Of a stretch of 63,458 nt of DNA, positions 8,916 to 17,391 are shown piece by piece. The position numbers and the translations under genes are program-made. The notes under the pieces were generated by a model that saw only the letters and a program-made list of their open reading frames with translations, searched no databases and was not told where the DNA came from. How positions within the stretch are numbered: the stretch's first letter is position 1; each line of letters starts with the position of its first letter. The stretch is from Chloroflexota bacterium (GTDB lineage Bacteria > Chloroflexota > Dehalococcoidia > SHYB01). Where the stretch lies: positions 1-63,458 of the forward strand of contig JACZVV010000003.1 in NCBI GenBank assembly GCA_022572465.1, read 5' to 3'.

Positions 8916-9794
8916 ATGCCTTCAGCCATCGTCTACCTGAACGGCCGGTACGTTCCCGCCGGCGAGGCGCGGGTCTCGGTCTTCGACCGCGGCCTGCTGC
9001 TGGGCCATGGCGTCTTCGAGACCATGCGGGCCTATGGCGGTGGGGTCTTTCGCCTGGACGAGCACCTGGCGCGGCTGGTGCATGGGGCCGAAAACGTCGG
9101 CATCTTGCTGGGGGGCCAGCAGTCGGTGCTGAGGCAGGCCATCGGAGGCGTGCTCGAGGCGAACCGCCTGACGGAGGCCAGGATCCGCCTGACCGTCACC
9201 GCCGGCTCGAGCCCCGGTGAGCCCCGCTTCCCCGCGCCCGGCGACCCGACCGTCGTGGTGACCGCCGACGCGGTTGAAGCGCCTACGCCCGGGGCCTACC
9301 AACGAGGCTTCCGCGCTATCGTCGCCAGCCGGGCCCGCTCCAGCCAGTCCGCCATCGCTTCTCTCAAGTCGACCAGCTTTCTGGAGAACCTGCTGGCCCG
9401 GGCCGAAGCCCAGGAGAAGGGCGCCGACGAGGCGATCATCCTCAACGAGCAGCGGTTCGTCACCGAGGGCGCCCGAGCCAACGTCTTTTTCGTGCACCAG
9501 GAGCGGCTCCTGACGCCGGCGCTGGAGTGCGGCCTCCTGCGGGGCATCACCCGGGACGCGGTCATCGAGCTGGCCGTCGAAGCGGGCATTGCGGTGGAGC
9601 AGACCTGGGTCTCCCTGGAGCAGATGGCCGAGGCCCACGAGGCGTTCGTCACCAGCTCGGTGATCGAGGTCATGCCCATCGCCAGCATCGACGGACGTCC
9701 CGTCGGCGACGGACGGCCGGGCGACGTCACCGGCGTCCTGGCCAGGGCCTACCGCGAGCTGGTGGCCCGGGAGCTGGGCCTCGACCGGCGGTGA
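8916..9794 (+). CDS. Class IV PLP aminotransferase (branched-chain / aminodeoxychorismate lyase family)
   Basis: This 292-residue fold-type IV PLP enzyme has the N-terminal segment VYLNGRYVP, then FDRGLLLGHGVFET, the PLP lysine in SLKSTSFLENLLAR near residue 149, and FVTEGARANVFF, which holds the catalytic-site glutamate and phosphate contacts. These features are shared by IlvE, PabC and D-amino-acid transaminases, and sequence alone does not pick the substrate. ATG 8916 is preferred over an upstream TTG because the family begins with this motif and a GGAG lies upstream. A palindromic repeat begins 30 bp after the stop. Confidence 0.85.
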   Translation: MPSAIVYLNGRYVPAGEARVSVFDRGLLLGHGVFETMRAYGGGVFRLDEHLARLVHGAENVGILLGGQQSVLRQAIGGVLEANRLTEARIRLTVTAGSSPGEPRFPAPGDPTVVVTADAVEAPTPGAYQRGFRAIVASRARSSQSAIASLKSTSFLENLLARAEAQEKGADEAIILNEQRFVTEGARANVFFVHQERLLTPALECGLLRGITRDAVIELAVEAGIAVEQTWVSLEQMAEAHEAFVTSSVIEVMPIASIDGRPVGDGRPGDVTGVLARAYRELVARELGLDRR

Positions 9795-9823
9795 TGCTTG
9801 CCACCCGTTCGGTTAGAATACCC

Positions 9824-9910
9824 GGTGGCTGAGGCGGCTGAGCCGCAGCAATATTGGGCGGGAATGCTGATGTGGCTCAGCCACCGGCTCAGCCGCCTGA
9901 GCCGCAGCAA
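9824..9910. repeat. Dispersed GGCT[C/G]AGCC palindromic repeat, copy 1
   Basis: The segment holds three copies of GGCT-S-AGCC, each extending to an interrupted palindrome (GCGGCT-G-AGCCGC, GTGGCT-C-AGCCAC, GGCT-C-AGCC). The outer arms, about 9826-9843 and 9887-9904, are inverted copies that match at 17 of 18 positions, so a long hairpin could form. Between them is GGGAATGCTGATGTGG, which recurs in other copies. The element lies between the aminotransferase stop and the crotonase Shine-Dalgarno. A TAGAAT (9814-9819) just upstream would place it in the crotonase 5' UTR. Confidence 0.85.
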
Positions 9911-9925
9911 TGAAGGAGGAGCACG

Positions 9926-11089
9926 ATGTCGGAGCGATTTCAGTTCGAGGCCAGCGTCGACTATCCGGACGCCGGCGTCCGGTTCAACGTCAGTCTCACG
10001 AGGGCATCGGGGAGCGGTGAGCCTCAGTTCAAGCTCACGGTGGACGACATGGCCACGGGACGGCCGGTGGCGTTCAATCACCAGGTCTCGCCGGCCGTCC
10101 ACGACTTTACCCGGGGCTACACCCGCTGGCTGGCGACCAAGGGCATTCGAGCCGCCAGGGGCGAGGCCGACATCAGCGGCCCCGCAAGGCGCGACGCCTC
10201 CGCGGCGCAGCTGATCCAGGCCGTCCACGACGCCGTGGACATGATCGACCAGCGGTTCTCCAACTATCGCGGCCCGGTCGTTGGGTCCGAAGGCTACTCG
10301 GACATCGTATTCGAGAAGCGGGACGGCGTGGCCTACCTCCTGCTGAACCGTCCGGAGACCTACAACGCCAAACGCGGCATCACGATGAACGAGATGGCCG
10401 ATGCGTTGCTCGACGCCGCCGGAGACGACTCGATTCGGGTCGCCGTCATCTCCGGGGCGGGACCCAACGGGTTCTGCACCGGAAACGATCAGAGCTACGA
10501 CCCCAGCCTGGAGGGCGCCGACTACTCCGGGACCGCAAAGGTGAGCTACAGCAAGGTCATCCGTCAGATGCCTCAGCCGGTCATCGCCGCGGTCGACGGC
10601 TTCGCCATCGGCTCGGGGAACATCATGGCCTACGAGTGCGACTACACGATCGCCACCACCCGGTCGCACTTCGGGCAGACGGGCCCTCGGGTGGGGAGCC
10701 CGGCCAACGGCCACACCGTGGCGATGCTGGCGGCGCGGGTGGGCCAAAAGAAGGCTCGGGAGATGTGGATGCTGTGCCAGCAGTTCAGCGCCCAGGAGGC
10801 CTTGGAGATGGGTCTGGTGAACAAGGTCGTCGAGCCGGACCAGCTATGGGCCGAGGTGGACCGTTGGATCGCCGCGATCAAGAACGTGAGTCCGGCGATC
10901 CTTCAGATGCAGAAGATGTCGTTCGCTCAGCACGATGACTTCCAGGCGCCGGAGCGGAGCCCGGGACAGGAGTATTTCCCCAACTATACCGATTCCGAGG
11001 AGTGCAGGGAGCGCCGCCTGGCCTTCCTCGAACGCCGGCCGTTGGACACCTCGAAGAACCTGCCCTACGCCAAGGTGCCCATCGAGTAG
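9926..11089 (+). CDS. Crotonase-family protein, MenB-like, with an N-terminal extension
   Basis: Residues from about 125 to 387 form an enoyl-CoA hydratase/isomerase domain. The oxyanion-hole region is AVISGAGPNGFCTGND, followed by AAVDGFAIGSGN and then GQTGPRVGSPANG and ARVGQKKAREMW. The last two resemble naphthoyl-CoA synthase (MenB) and ring-opening hydrolases. The first 110 residues are an extra domain without a recognisable motif, unusual for crotonases. The ATG has a good AAGGAGG 8 nt upstream. No men genes are nearby, so the substrate is open; a CoA-linked ring or side-chain degradation role is only an inference. Confidence 0.82.
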   Translation: MSERFQFEASVDYPDAGVRFNVSLTRASGSGEPQFKLTVDDMATGRPVAFNHQVSPAVHDFTRGYTRWLATKGIRAARGEADISGPARRDASAAQLIQAVHDAVDMIDQRFSNYRGPVVGSEGYSDIVFEKRDGVAYLLLNRPETYNAKRGITMNEMADALLDAAGDDSIRVAVISGAGPNGFCTGNDQSYDPSLEGADYSGTAKVSYSKVIRQMPQPVIAAVDGFAIGSGNIMAYECDYTIATTRSHFGQTGPRVGSPANGHTVAMLAARVGQKKAREMWMLCQQFSAQEALEMGLVNKVVEPDQLWAEVDRWIAAIKNVSPAILQMQKMSFAQHDDFQAPERSPGQEYFPNYTDSEECRERRLAFLERRPLDTSKNLPYAKVPIE

Positions 11090-11225
11090 CGCCCGCTCGT
11101 CTCGCCGGCAGCGGCTGTTTCTTCATGAGACCATTCGCCCGGCCCTGGCGGCGTAGGGTGGCAGGCGAGGGGCGCCGATGTTCGTTCGGGACGGCGTACC
11201 GAATCACGGATGAAGGAGGCCCTGG

Positions 11226-12155
11226 TTGAAGTTCGGCCTGGGCTTGACGCCCTACTCGCGATTCCCCGACCTGGCATCGTTGCAGCGCACCGTCCGGCTG
11301 GCGGAGAGCCTGGGGTTCCACGCCGTCGGCGTCGGCGACCACGCGGTCATCCCCCATTCCCACGCCTCGACTCTCAGCCCGGTCTGGTACGATCCGCTGG
11401 TGCTGGGCACGGCCGTCGCCGTTTCGACGCAGCGCTTGCGCGTCACGTTCAATACGCTGGTCGCTCCCTACCATCACCCGGTCCGCCTGGCCAAGGCCAT
11501 CGCCAGCCTGGACGTCCTCTCCGGCGGGCGCGTGACCGTGGGAATCGGCGTGGGCTGGATCGAGGAGGAGTTCCAGGCGTTGGGGGCGCCGTTCCATCAG
11601 CGGGGCGCCATCACCGACGAGTGCATCCGAGCGATGAAGGCGCTCTGGACCAGCGACCGGCCATCGTTTCACGGCCGCTACGTTGCCTTCGAAGACGTGG
11701 CCTTCGAGCCTCGGCCCGTACAGAAGCCGCATCCTCCGATTTGGATCGGGGGAGGCGTCGGCCGGACCCTCGAGCGCGTCGCCGAGCTGGGCGACGGGTG
11801 GCACCCGCTGGGCCGGAGCCGGGAGAAGCTGAAGCGCGAGGTCGAGGAGCTACGCCGGCTCCTCGCCGCGCGGGGCCGCCGGATGGACGACCTGGATCTT
11901 TCTTACACGCTCTACCAAGCCAGCGTGGCGGGACAGACGTCGCGGCACACGCGGGCAGCGGGCGGGGACGAGGCGACGGTATTGAGCGGCGACCCTGACC
12001 AGGCCATGGAGGAGATCGCCGCGCTGGAAGGTCTGGGGTTCTCACACCTCACCATGCGCTTCCGGGGCCTCGATCACCAGGAGCTCTGCGAAGCCATGGA
12101 GCGGTTCCAAGAAGACGTGATGGCCCCCATGGGCATCGATCCAGGCCTTGCGTGA
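11226..12155 (+). CDS. LLM-class (F420-dependent) flavin oxidoreductase
   Basis: This 309-residue TIM-barrel protein belongs to the luciferase-like monooxygenase superfamily. It opens MKFGLGLTPYSRFPD and contains VGVGDHAVIP, TVGIGVGWIEEEFQALG and PPIWIGGGVGRTLERV, typical of the F420-using subgroup. The TTG start at 11226 is well supported by GAAGGAGG 6 nt upstream; no ATG lies near. F420 versus FMN use cannot be decided from sequence alone. A second member is encoded at 23.6 kb. It is convergent with the CDF transporter gene. Confidence 0.88.
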   Translation: MKFGLGLTPYSRFPDLASLQRTVRLAESLGFHAVGVGDHAVIPHSHASTLSPVWYDPLVLGTAVAVSTQRLRVTFNTLVAPYHHPVRLAKAIASLDVLSGGRVTVGIGVGWIEEEFQALGAPFHQRGAITDECIRAMKALWTSDRPSFHGRYVAFEDVAFEPRPVQKPHPPIWIGGGVGRTLERVAELGDGWHPLGRSREKLKREVEELRRLLAARGRRMDDLDLSYTLYQASVAGQTSRHTRAAGGDEATVLSGDPDQAMEEIAALEGLGFSHLTMRFRGLDHQELCEAMERFQEDVMAPMGIDPGLA

Positions 12156-12330
12156 ACCGACTCGCGCGAACGAGCCGGGCAGTCCAGACGATGCCGGGCA
12201 GATGACCGAGGTCCCCTTCCGGGTTCGTCGGGCGAAACGGCGGCTGCGACCGTGCCTGGGGGTCCCGATGCATCGGGATGCGCCGCCGGCTGCGTTCCAC
12301 GAAAGGGCCTGGCCCGGACGAAGCCCACCC

Positions 12331-13290
12331 CTAGCGGAGGGCGTGGTCCGGCCCCTCGAGGGGGTGGGGGTGCTCGCGGCAGTATGGCGTCGCGGCGCCG
12401 GTACACCTTGCCCGGCATTGTTCGGCGGGAACCAGGCACGGCTCGACGTGGATGGTGGTGATGGTCCCAGGCATGGCCGCTTCCACGTCGGCCTCGATCT
12501 GGTCCGTCAGCTCGTGAGCCTCGGCGACGGTGACCAGGCGGGGCACCACCAGGTGGAAATCGACGTGCCGATAACGGCCCGAGCGACGGGTGCGCATGCC
12601 GTGGTAGCTCACGAACCGGTCCTGACGCCGCGTCAGGATGTCTCGCACCAGGTTCTCTTCGGTTTCCGGCAATCGCATGTCCAGCAGATCGCGGAAGGAA
12701 CGGCCGAACAGCCGAAATCCCGTCCACGTGACGAACGCGGCCACAGCGAGGGCCACGGCCGGGTCCAGAACCTTGGATCCCGACGCCTGCACGATGACCA
12801 GGCCCACCAGCACGCCCAGCGAGGTGACCACGTCGGAGGTGCGGTGCCTGGCCGTGGCTTCGAGAGCAAAGGAGCCGGTCTGCCGGGCGACTCTCCGCAG
12901 GTGCAACGCCATCAGACTGTTGACGGTCAGCGAAATGGACATGGCGGCGATGCCGAGGTAGACGTTGTCGATGGCCGAGCCTGAATCCAGGCGGCGTATG
13001 GCCTCGAAGGCGATGAACCCCGCGGCGCCGAGGATGAGGAGCGACTCGACGATGCCGCTGACGTTTTCGATCTTCCCATAGCCGTAGGGGTGCTCCCGGT
13101 CCGCGGGCCTGGCGGCCATCCGAATGGCCACCAGGGCCACCATCGCGCCGACGAGGTCCATGCCGCTGTCGACGGCGTCGGAGAGGACGCTGATGCTGCC
13201 GATGGCGAGACCCACGCTCAGCTTGAGCGCTACCAGCGAGACGTTGGCTGCAAGAGAAAGGGCGGCTGCCCCTTGTGCGGTTTTGAACAT
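12331..13290 (-). CDS. Cation diffusion facilitator (CDF) metal exporter
   Basis: This 319-residue inner-membrane antiporter, probably for Zn2+, Fe2+ or Mn2+, has six predicted helices. TM2 carries SDAVDSGMDLVGA, and the loop REHPYGYGKIENVSG is characteristic of the family. The cytoplasmic C-terminal domain has YHGMRTRRSGRYRHVDFHLVV, the metal-sensing ferredoxin-like fold. It is the last gene of the def-cca-secD-secF run, 42 bp after secF. The last 25 residues (about 12331-12405) include several Cys and His (CRARCTG, CREHPH) that could bind metal. Confidence 0.92.
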   Translation of the reverse strand: MFKTAQGAAALSLAANVSLVALKLSVGLAIGSISVLSDAVDSGMDLVGAMVALVAIRMAARPADREHPYGYGKIENVSGIVESLLILGAAGFIAFEAIRRLDSGSAIDNVYLGIAAMSISLTVNSLMALHLRRVARQTGSFALEATARHRTSDVVTSLGVLVGLVIVQASGSKVLDPAVALAVAAFVTWTGFRLFGRSFRDLLDMRLPETEENLVRDILTRRQDRFVSYHGMRTRRSGRYRHVDFHLVVPRLVTVAEAHELTDQIEADVEAAMPGTITTIHVEPCLVPAEQCRARCTGAATPYCREHPHPLEGPDHALR

Positions 13291-13332
13291 GCGCTGCTCC
13301 CGCGGCGGGCCGCTGGGATAGGCGGCTTGGGG

Positions 13333-16020
13333 CTAGGCCGGTTTGCGGCGCGGGCCGAAGGGGTGCCGAAGCCGGCGGAGCTCGCCCTTCTCCCACGACA
13401 CCAGGAAGTTGCCCGCCAGGAACAGCGAGCTGTAGGTCCCGGCCAGAACACCGATCAGCAAGACCAGCATGAAGTCCCGGATGGTCGGGCCTCCAAACAG
13501 GATCACCGCAAGGATTGCCGTGGTGGTCGTCAAGCTGGTGTTCAGGTTGCGGCTCAAGGTCTCGTTCAGGCTGACGTTCACCGAGACCTCGAAATCCCTG
13601 CCTGGGTGGCGGACGACGTTCTCTCTTATCCGATCGAAGACGACGATCGTGTTGTTCACGCTGTAGCCGATGATGGCGAGGATGCCCACGATCATCAGCG
13701 AGTTGACCTCGACGTTGAGAAACTTGGCCATGACGCCGAAGGCCCCCAGCACGATGAGCACGTCGTGGACCAAGGCGAGGATGGCGGCGACGCCGAAACG
13801 AAGCGGGCGGCTGACGCGGCGGAACGCCCACCAAACGTAGACGAGGATGCCGAGGGTCCCGGCCAGGACAGCCCAAAACGTGTTCAGGATGCTGCGGCGG
13901 GCGATCTCCGCGTCGACGGAGGAGAACTCCAGCGTGTCGCGCTGCACCGTCGCCAGCTCCTCCAGCGCCCGGATGATGGTGCTGCGCTGGTCGTCCTGCG
14001 GGCGGGTGCCGCGAAGGAAAAACCCGTTCCCCCTGGGCTCGATAACGAGATCCGTATAACCGAACCCCGGCTCCGCCAGGAATCGACGCAGCGTCTCTTC
14101 CGTCACGGGCTGCTCGATGAACGACACGTTCAAGGCGATCGAGCGGCCGAAGTCGAAGCTTTCCTGAAGGAGCGCCCCGTAGGCCTCGGATAGGGCCGAG
14201 AAGATGCTTTCTTGCTGGGCCAAGGTCAGGCGGTTGGCCGCCAGGAAGATCCCTTCGTCGCCGGCGTCTTGCACGATCAGATCGCGTCTGACCGCCTTTG
14301 CCGCGGCGTCGCGATCGGTGATGGCCGCGGTGAAGAGCTGGGCGGACTCGAAGTCGAACGGCGTCTGTTTGGCCGGCCCGAACTCCTCCTCCAACGTGGC
14401 GATCAGCTCCTCCTGAGCCTCGGCCCCGAAACCCGCGCCCGCGAGGGTCAACGCCGTGCCAGACCCCGGCGTCACCAGGACGCCGGCGATGCCCTGGCGC
14501 CGGAGCTCTCGCCGGAGGATGTCAAGAGTCACCGCCTGCCCGTAGTCGAGCAGCGCCGCGAAGCCGCTTTCGTGGTCGAACTCGGTCCGTTCGATGGGGC
14601 CGAACCGCTGTTCCAGGCTGGTGACCAACCGGTCTTGGGTCTCGGAATCCACGGCCCGGATGCCGATGAAGAACCGGCTCTCCGTGAGCTGCGCCACCAG
14701 CAGCTCGGGAATGCCCTGGGTCTGGAGCTCGGCGATGATCTCCGATTGCTCCGTCGGCACCCCGAAGTCCAGGATGACGGACATATCGCCCTCATCCGAG
14801 AACGTGGTGGCCTTCGCCAGACCGAACCGGTCTTCCAGCCGCGTAAAGAGATCGTCCCGCTGCTCCGACGCGATACCCTCACCGACCAGGGCGAACGCGG
14901 TCTCGGCAAAGAACTCGGCCACCACGTCGTCGAGCCCGCGGCTGGTCGCCTCGATTCGGAAGGTCTGGAAGTCGACCGCGGGGCCGAAGTCCACCGTCAT
15001 CGCCAGGTCGTCGGCACTCTCGAAAGTCGTGAAGTCCAACGGGCCCAGGGTCTGCTCCAAGCGCGAGCGGAGCTGCTCGCCTTGGCTTGGCGTGAGATCG
15101 GCCCCGGTGATGAGGTAGAGGCCCAGGCCGGCCCGCTGGACCACTGCCTGGTCGCCGGCCGCCTCGGTGGCGGGGAAGATGGCCAGCTCGGTCAACACGT
15201 CGTCGAGAGTCGCGGGGTCGGTGAACGCCACCGTGAACATCTGACCGGTCTCGTAGTCGAACGGGGTCTGCTCCACCTCTCCGAACCGCTCGGTGAGAGC
15301 GGTGATCAGAGCCTCGGTGTCTTGCTGCGAGTAGTCCTTGGCGGCGACACGAACGGCGCCGTCGCCGAGGTTGACGACGATGACCGGGGGGAGGCCAGAG
15401 GTGCGCAACTCAGTGGCAGCCGCGCCCGGATCCACGTCGGTGCCGAAGTCCAACGTCAACGCCAAGTCTCCTTCGGCGTCGAACTCGGTGCGCTCGAAGG
15501 CGCCGAACCTCTCCTCCCACGACTCGAAAACCGTCGCCAACAGCTCGTCCGAGAGGTCGGTGGAGGAGACGAAGATCTGGCCCACCGTGACCGTTTGAAT
15601 GATCAGATCGTCGGGCTGGCCTTGGCCGAACTCGACGCGAAGCTCCTCGGCTGGAACGGGGTTGGGAAACGATACGGTCGTCACCAGATCGGTCGCGCCC
15701 TCGAAGCTCGTCGTCTGGACCAGGCCAAACCGCTCTTCCAGCCTGGGGATCAGTCCCTCCTCCACGAACTCGGTGCGGATGAAGAACGACATATCGCCGG
15801 TCTGTTGAATCACCGGGTCGGCCAACCCGATGGCTTCCAACTGGTTCCTGACGTCTTCGGTGTCGACGGCCTCTTCAAAGTCGATGGTGAGCGACGAGCC
15901 GCTGGAGAACTCCAACCCGAACGGGATTCTGGGCGGCGCAATGAGGGCGATGATGGAGCCCACGACCAAGACCGCCGTAAGCAGGTAGAACCATTTTCGT
16001 AGCCGGACGAAATCAATCAC
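13333..16020 (-). CDS. secF: Protein translocase subunit SecF with a greatly expanded periplasmic domain
   Basis: SecF works with SecD in the membrane, using the proton gradient to pull exported proteins through SecYEG. Normal SecF has about 300 residues; this has 895. TM1 is at about residues 11-30, and TM2-TM6 lie between about 711 and 875, with IGYSVNNTIVVFDRIRENV as the SecF signature. Between TM1 and TM2 the single P1 domain is replaced by eight tandem units of about 74 residues, each with an ERFG-like anchor followed by TxF. The open reading frame is uninterrupted and overall coding is normal. It lies 15 bp after secD in the same operon. Confidence 0.93.
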   Translation of the reverse strand: MIDFVRLRKWFYLLTAVLVVGSIIALIAPPRIPFGLEFSSGSSLTIDFEEAVDTEDVRNQLEAIGLADPVIQQTGDMSFFIRTEFVEEGLIPRLEERFGLVQTTSFEGATDLVTTVSFPNPVPAEELRVEFGQGQPDDLIIQTVTVGQIFVSSTDLSDELLATVFESWEERFGAFERTEFDAEGDLALTLDFGTDVDPGAAATELRTSGLPPVIVVNLGDGAVRVAAKDYSQQDTEALITALTERFGEVEQTPFDYETGQMFTVAFTDPATLDDVLTELAIFPATEAAGDQAVVQRAGLGLYLITGADLTPSQGEQLRSRLEQTLGPLDFTTFESADDLAMTVDFGPAVDFQTFRIEATSRGLDDVVAEFFAETAFALVGEGIASEQRDDLFTRLEDRFGLAKATTFSDEGDMSVILDFGVPTEQSEIIAELQTQGIPELLVAQLTESRFFIGIRAVDSETQDRLVTSLEQRFGPIERTEFDHESGFAALLDYGQAVTLDILRRELRRQGIAGVLVTPGSGTALTLAGAGFGAEAQEELIATLEEEFGPAKQTPFDFESAQLFTAAITDRDAAAKAVRRDLIVQDAGDEGIFLAANRLTLAQQESIFSALSEAYGALLQESFDFGRSIALNVSFIEQPVTEETLRRFLAEPGFGYTDLVIEPRGNGFFLRGTRPQDDQRSTIIRALEELATVQRDTLEFSSVDAEIARRSILNTFWAVLAGTLGILVYVWWAFRRVSRPLRFGVAAILALVHDVLIVLGAFGVMAKFLNVEVNSLMIVGILAIIGYSVNNTIVVFDRIRENVVRHPGRDFEVSVNVSLNETLSRNLNTSLTTTTAILAVILFGGPTIRDFMLVLLIGVLAGTYSSLFLAGNFLVSWEKGELRRLRHPFGPRRKPA
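13921..15855 (-). repeat. Tandem protein repeat array inside SecF (about 8 x 74 residues)
   Basis: Anchors fall at SecF residues 97 (LEERFG), 171 (WEERFG), 245 (LTERFG), 324 (LEQTLG), 398 (LEDRFG), 472 (LEQRFG), 546 (LEEEFG) and 613 (LSEAYG), with a weak ninth near 688. Spacing is 74 residues in five of the intervals between anchors. Each anchor is followed within about ten residues by a T/S-x-F. Most units continue with a short strand ending DFG or similar. Copies differ widely in DNA sequence, so the array is old rather than an assembly artefact. Confidence 0.88.
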
Positions 16021-16035
16021 GGAGAGCTCCCGAGG

Positions 16036-17388
16036 TCACAAGCCCAAGGATGGGGATTCGCGGCCTTTGACGTCGGCGAACAGCGTCATACGGCGCGACA
16101 CCGGCGTTCCTACCAGCAGCCGCAGGAACGTCCGGCTGACAAAAAACGCGACGAACATACTGGTGGAGACCGCGATGATCATCGTGAGGGCGAAGCCGAT
16201 GACCTTCGGCTCGCCCAGCTGATCGCCGAACCACCACAGGATGGCCATAACCAGCAAAGTGGTGATGTTGCCGTCTCGTATGGCGGACCAGGCGCGTTCG
16301 AATCCGGTCTCGATGGATGCGCTGAGGCTTCGACCGGCCCGCAGTTCCTCTCGCATCCGCTCGAAGATGATGACGTTGGCATCCACGGCCATGCCCACGG
16401 AGATGACGAAGGCGGCGATGCCCGACAGCGTGAGGGTGATCTCCAGGAACTTGAAGATCGCCATGACCAACACGGTGTAGATGATCAGCGAGAAGGCGGC
16501 GACGACGCCGAGCATTCGGTAGTAGGCCATCATGAACATCATGACGAGCCCGAGGCCGATGGCGGCGGCGATGTAGCTCTTCTGCAGAGAGTCCTCGCCC
16601 AGCGTGGCCGAGACGTCCTGCTCCCGTACCACCCTGATGCTCACCGGGAGCGCCCCGGCGTTGAGCTGGATGGACAGGCGCTCGCCTTCCGAGCGGCTAA
16701 TGCCGGTGATGCGGCCCTGGCTGCTGATGACAGCCTGGATGATGGGCGCCGAGATGAGCTGGTCGTCGAGGAAGATGCCCAGAGGACGCCCCAGAAGCCG
16801 CCGGGTGATCTGCTCGAATATGCGGGCGCCTTCGCGGTTGAACTCGAAGGAGACCACCGGCAATCCGGTGCCGGGGTCGGGGACGACGAAGGAGTTGGGG
16901 CGCATGAACTCGCCGGTCAGGTGCTTGATTACGCCGCCGCTGCCTTCGCCGGTTGCCGGCTCCCATCCGGGGCAGGTCGCTCGGGAGATCGCCGTCGGGT
17001 CGACGCACTGCCGGAAATCGAGCTGGGCGGTGCCGCCGATGAGGGCTTTGGCCTCGTCGATGTCCCGAACGCCCGGGAGCTGGATGACGATCTCGTTGTT
17101 GCCCTTTTTCTGGATCAGCGGTTCGGAGACCCCGAACGAGTTGATCCGGCGCTCGATCACGCTCACCAGGCCGTCCATCTGCTCGCTGGTCACGTTGGGG
17201 TCGTCGGCCCGGTAGACCAGGTGCGTGCCGCCCTGAAGGTCCAACCCCAGACGCAGTCCCAGGGGTCCTTCCTCGGACCCTCGATGGACGCCGGGGATGT
17301 CGATGGTGCGAAACATGAGCGCAGAGGCGGCTAGCCCGACCATGACGACGATGATGGCCAGGAAGATCCGATTTCTCCGCGAACGCAC
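16036..17388 (-). CDS. secD: Protein translocase subunit SecD
   Basis: This 450-residue membrane protein has TM1 at about residues 8-26, then LGLRLGLDLQGGTHLVY, the SecD signature. The P1 domain includes RRINSFGVSEPLIQKKG. TM2-TM6 occupy the C-terminal 170 residues, with AVDANVIIFERMREELR in TM4 and DGNITTLLVMAIL in TM5. With SecF it drives late steps of protein export. Its P1 domain is of ordinary size, in contrast with SecF. The gene starts 3 bp after the cca stop and is followed 15 bp later by secF. Confidence 0.96.
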   Translation of the reverse strand: MRSRRNRIFLAIIVVMVGLAASALMFRTIDIPGVHRGSEEGPLGLRLGLDLQGGTHLVYRADDPNVTSEQMDGLVSVIERRINSFGVSEPLIQKKGNNEIVIQLPGVRDIDEAKALIGGTAQLDFRQCVDPTAISRATCPGWEPATGEGSGGVIKHLTGEFMRPNSFVVPDPGTGLPVVSFEFNREGARIFEQITRRLLGRPLGIFLDDQLISAPIIQAVISSQGRITGISRSEGERLSIQLNAGALPVSIRVVREQDVSATLGEDSLQKSYIAAAIGLGLVMMFMMAYYRMLGVVAAFSLIIYTVLVMAIFKFLEITLTLSGIAAFVISVGMAVDANVIIFERMREELRAGRSLSASIETGFERAWSAIRDGNITTLLVMAILWWFGDQLGEPKVIGFALTMIIAVSTSMFVAFFVSRTFLRLLVGTPVSRRMTLFADVKGRESPSLGL

Positions 17389-17391
17389 AGT

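Noticed and set aside
9824-9910. Repeat hairpin as a simple rho-independent terminator
   Set aside because: There is no T run after either arm, the same element appears upstream of genes on both strands, and copies are complex.
12074-13876. A 600-codon minus-strand frame overlapping the CDF transporter and secF in another frame
   Set aside because: The CDF and SecF frames have clear membrane and signature motifs; this one is Arg/Pro/Gly-rich noise.
13921-15855. SecF repeat as an assembly duplication
   Set aside because: The units are strongly diverged in both DNA and protein sequence, so they cannot be a recent mis-assembly of identical copies.
14212-16002. A 596-codon open frame on the plus strand, opposite secF
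   Set aside because: It is the antisense of a strongly supported SecF; it is Arg/Gly/Leu-rich with no domain, start context or Shine-Dalgarno. Long antisense frames are expected at this GC content.
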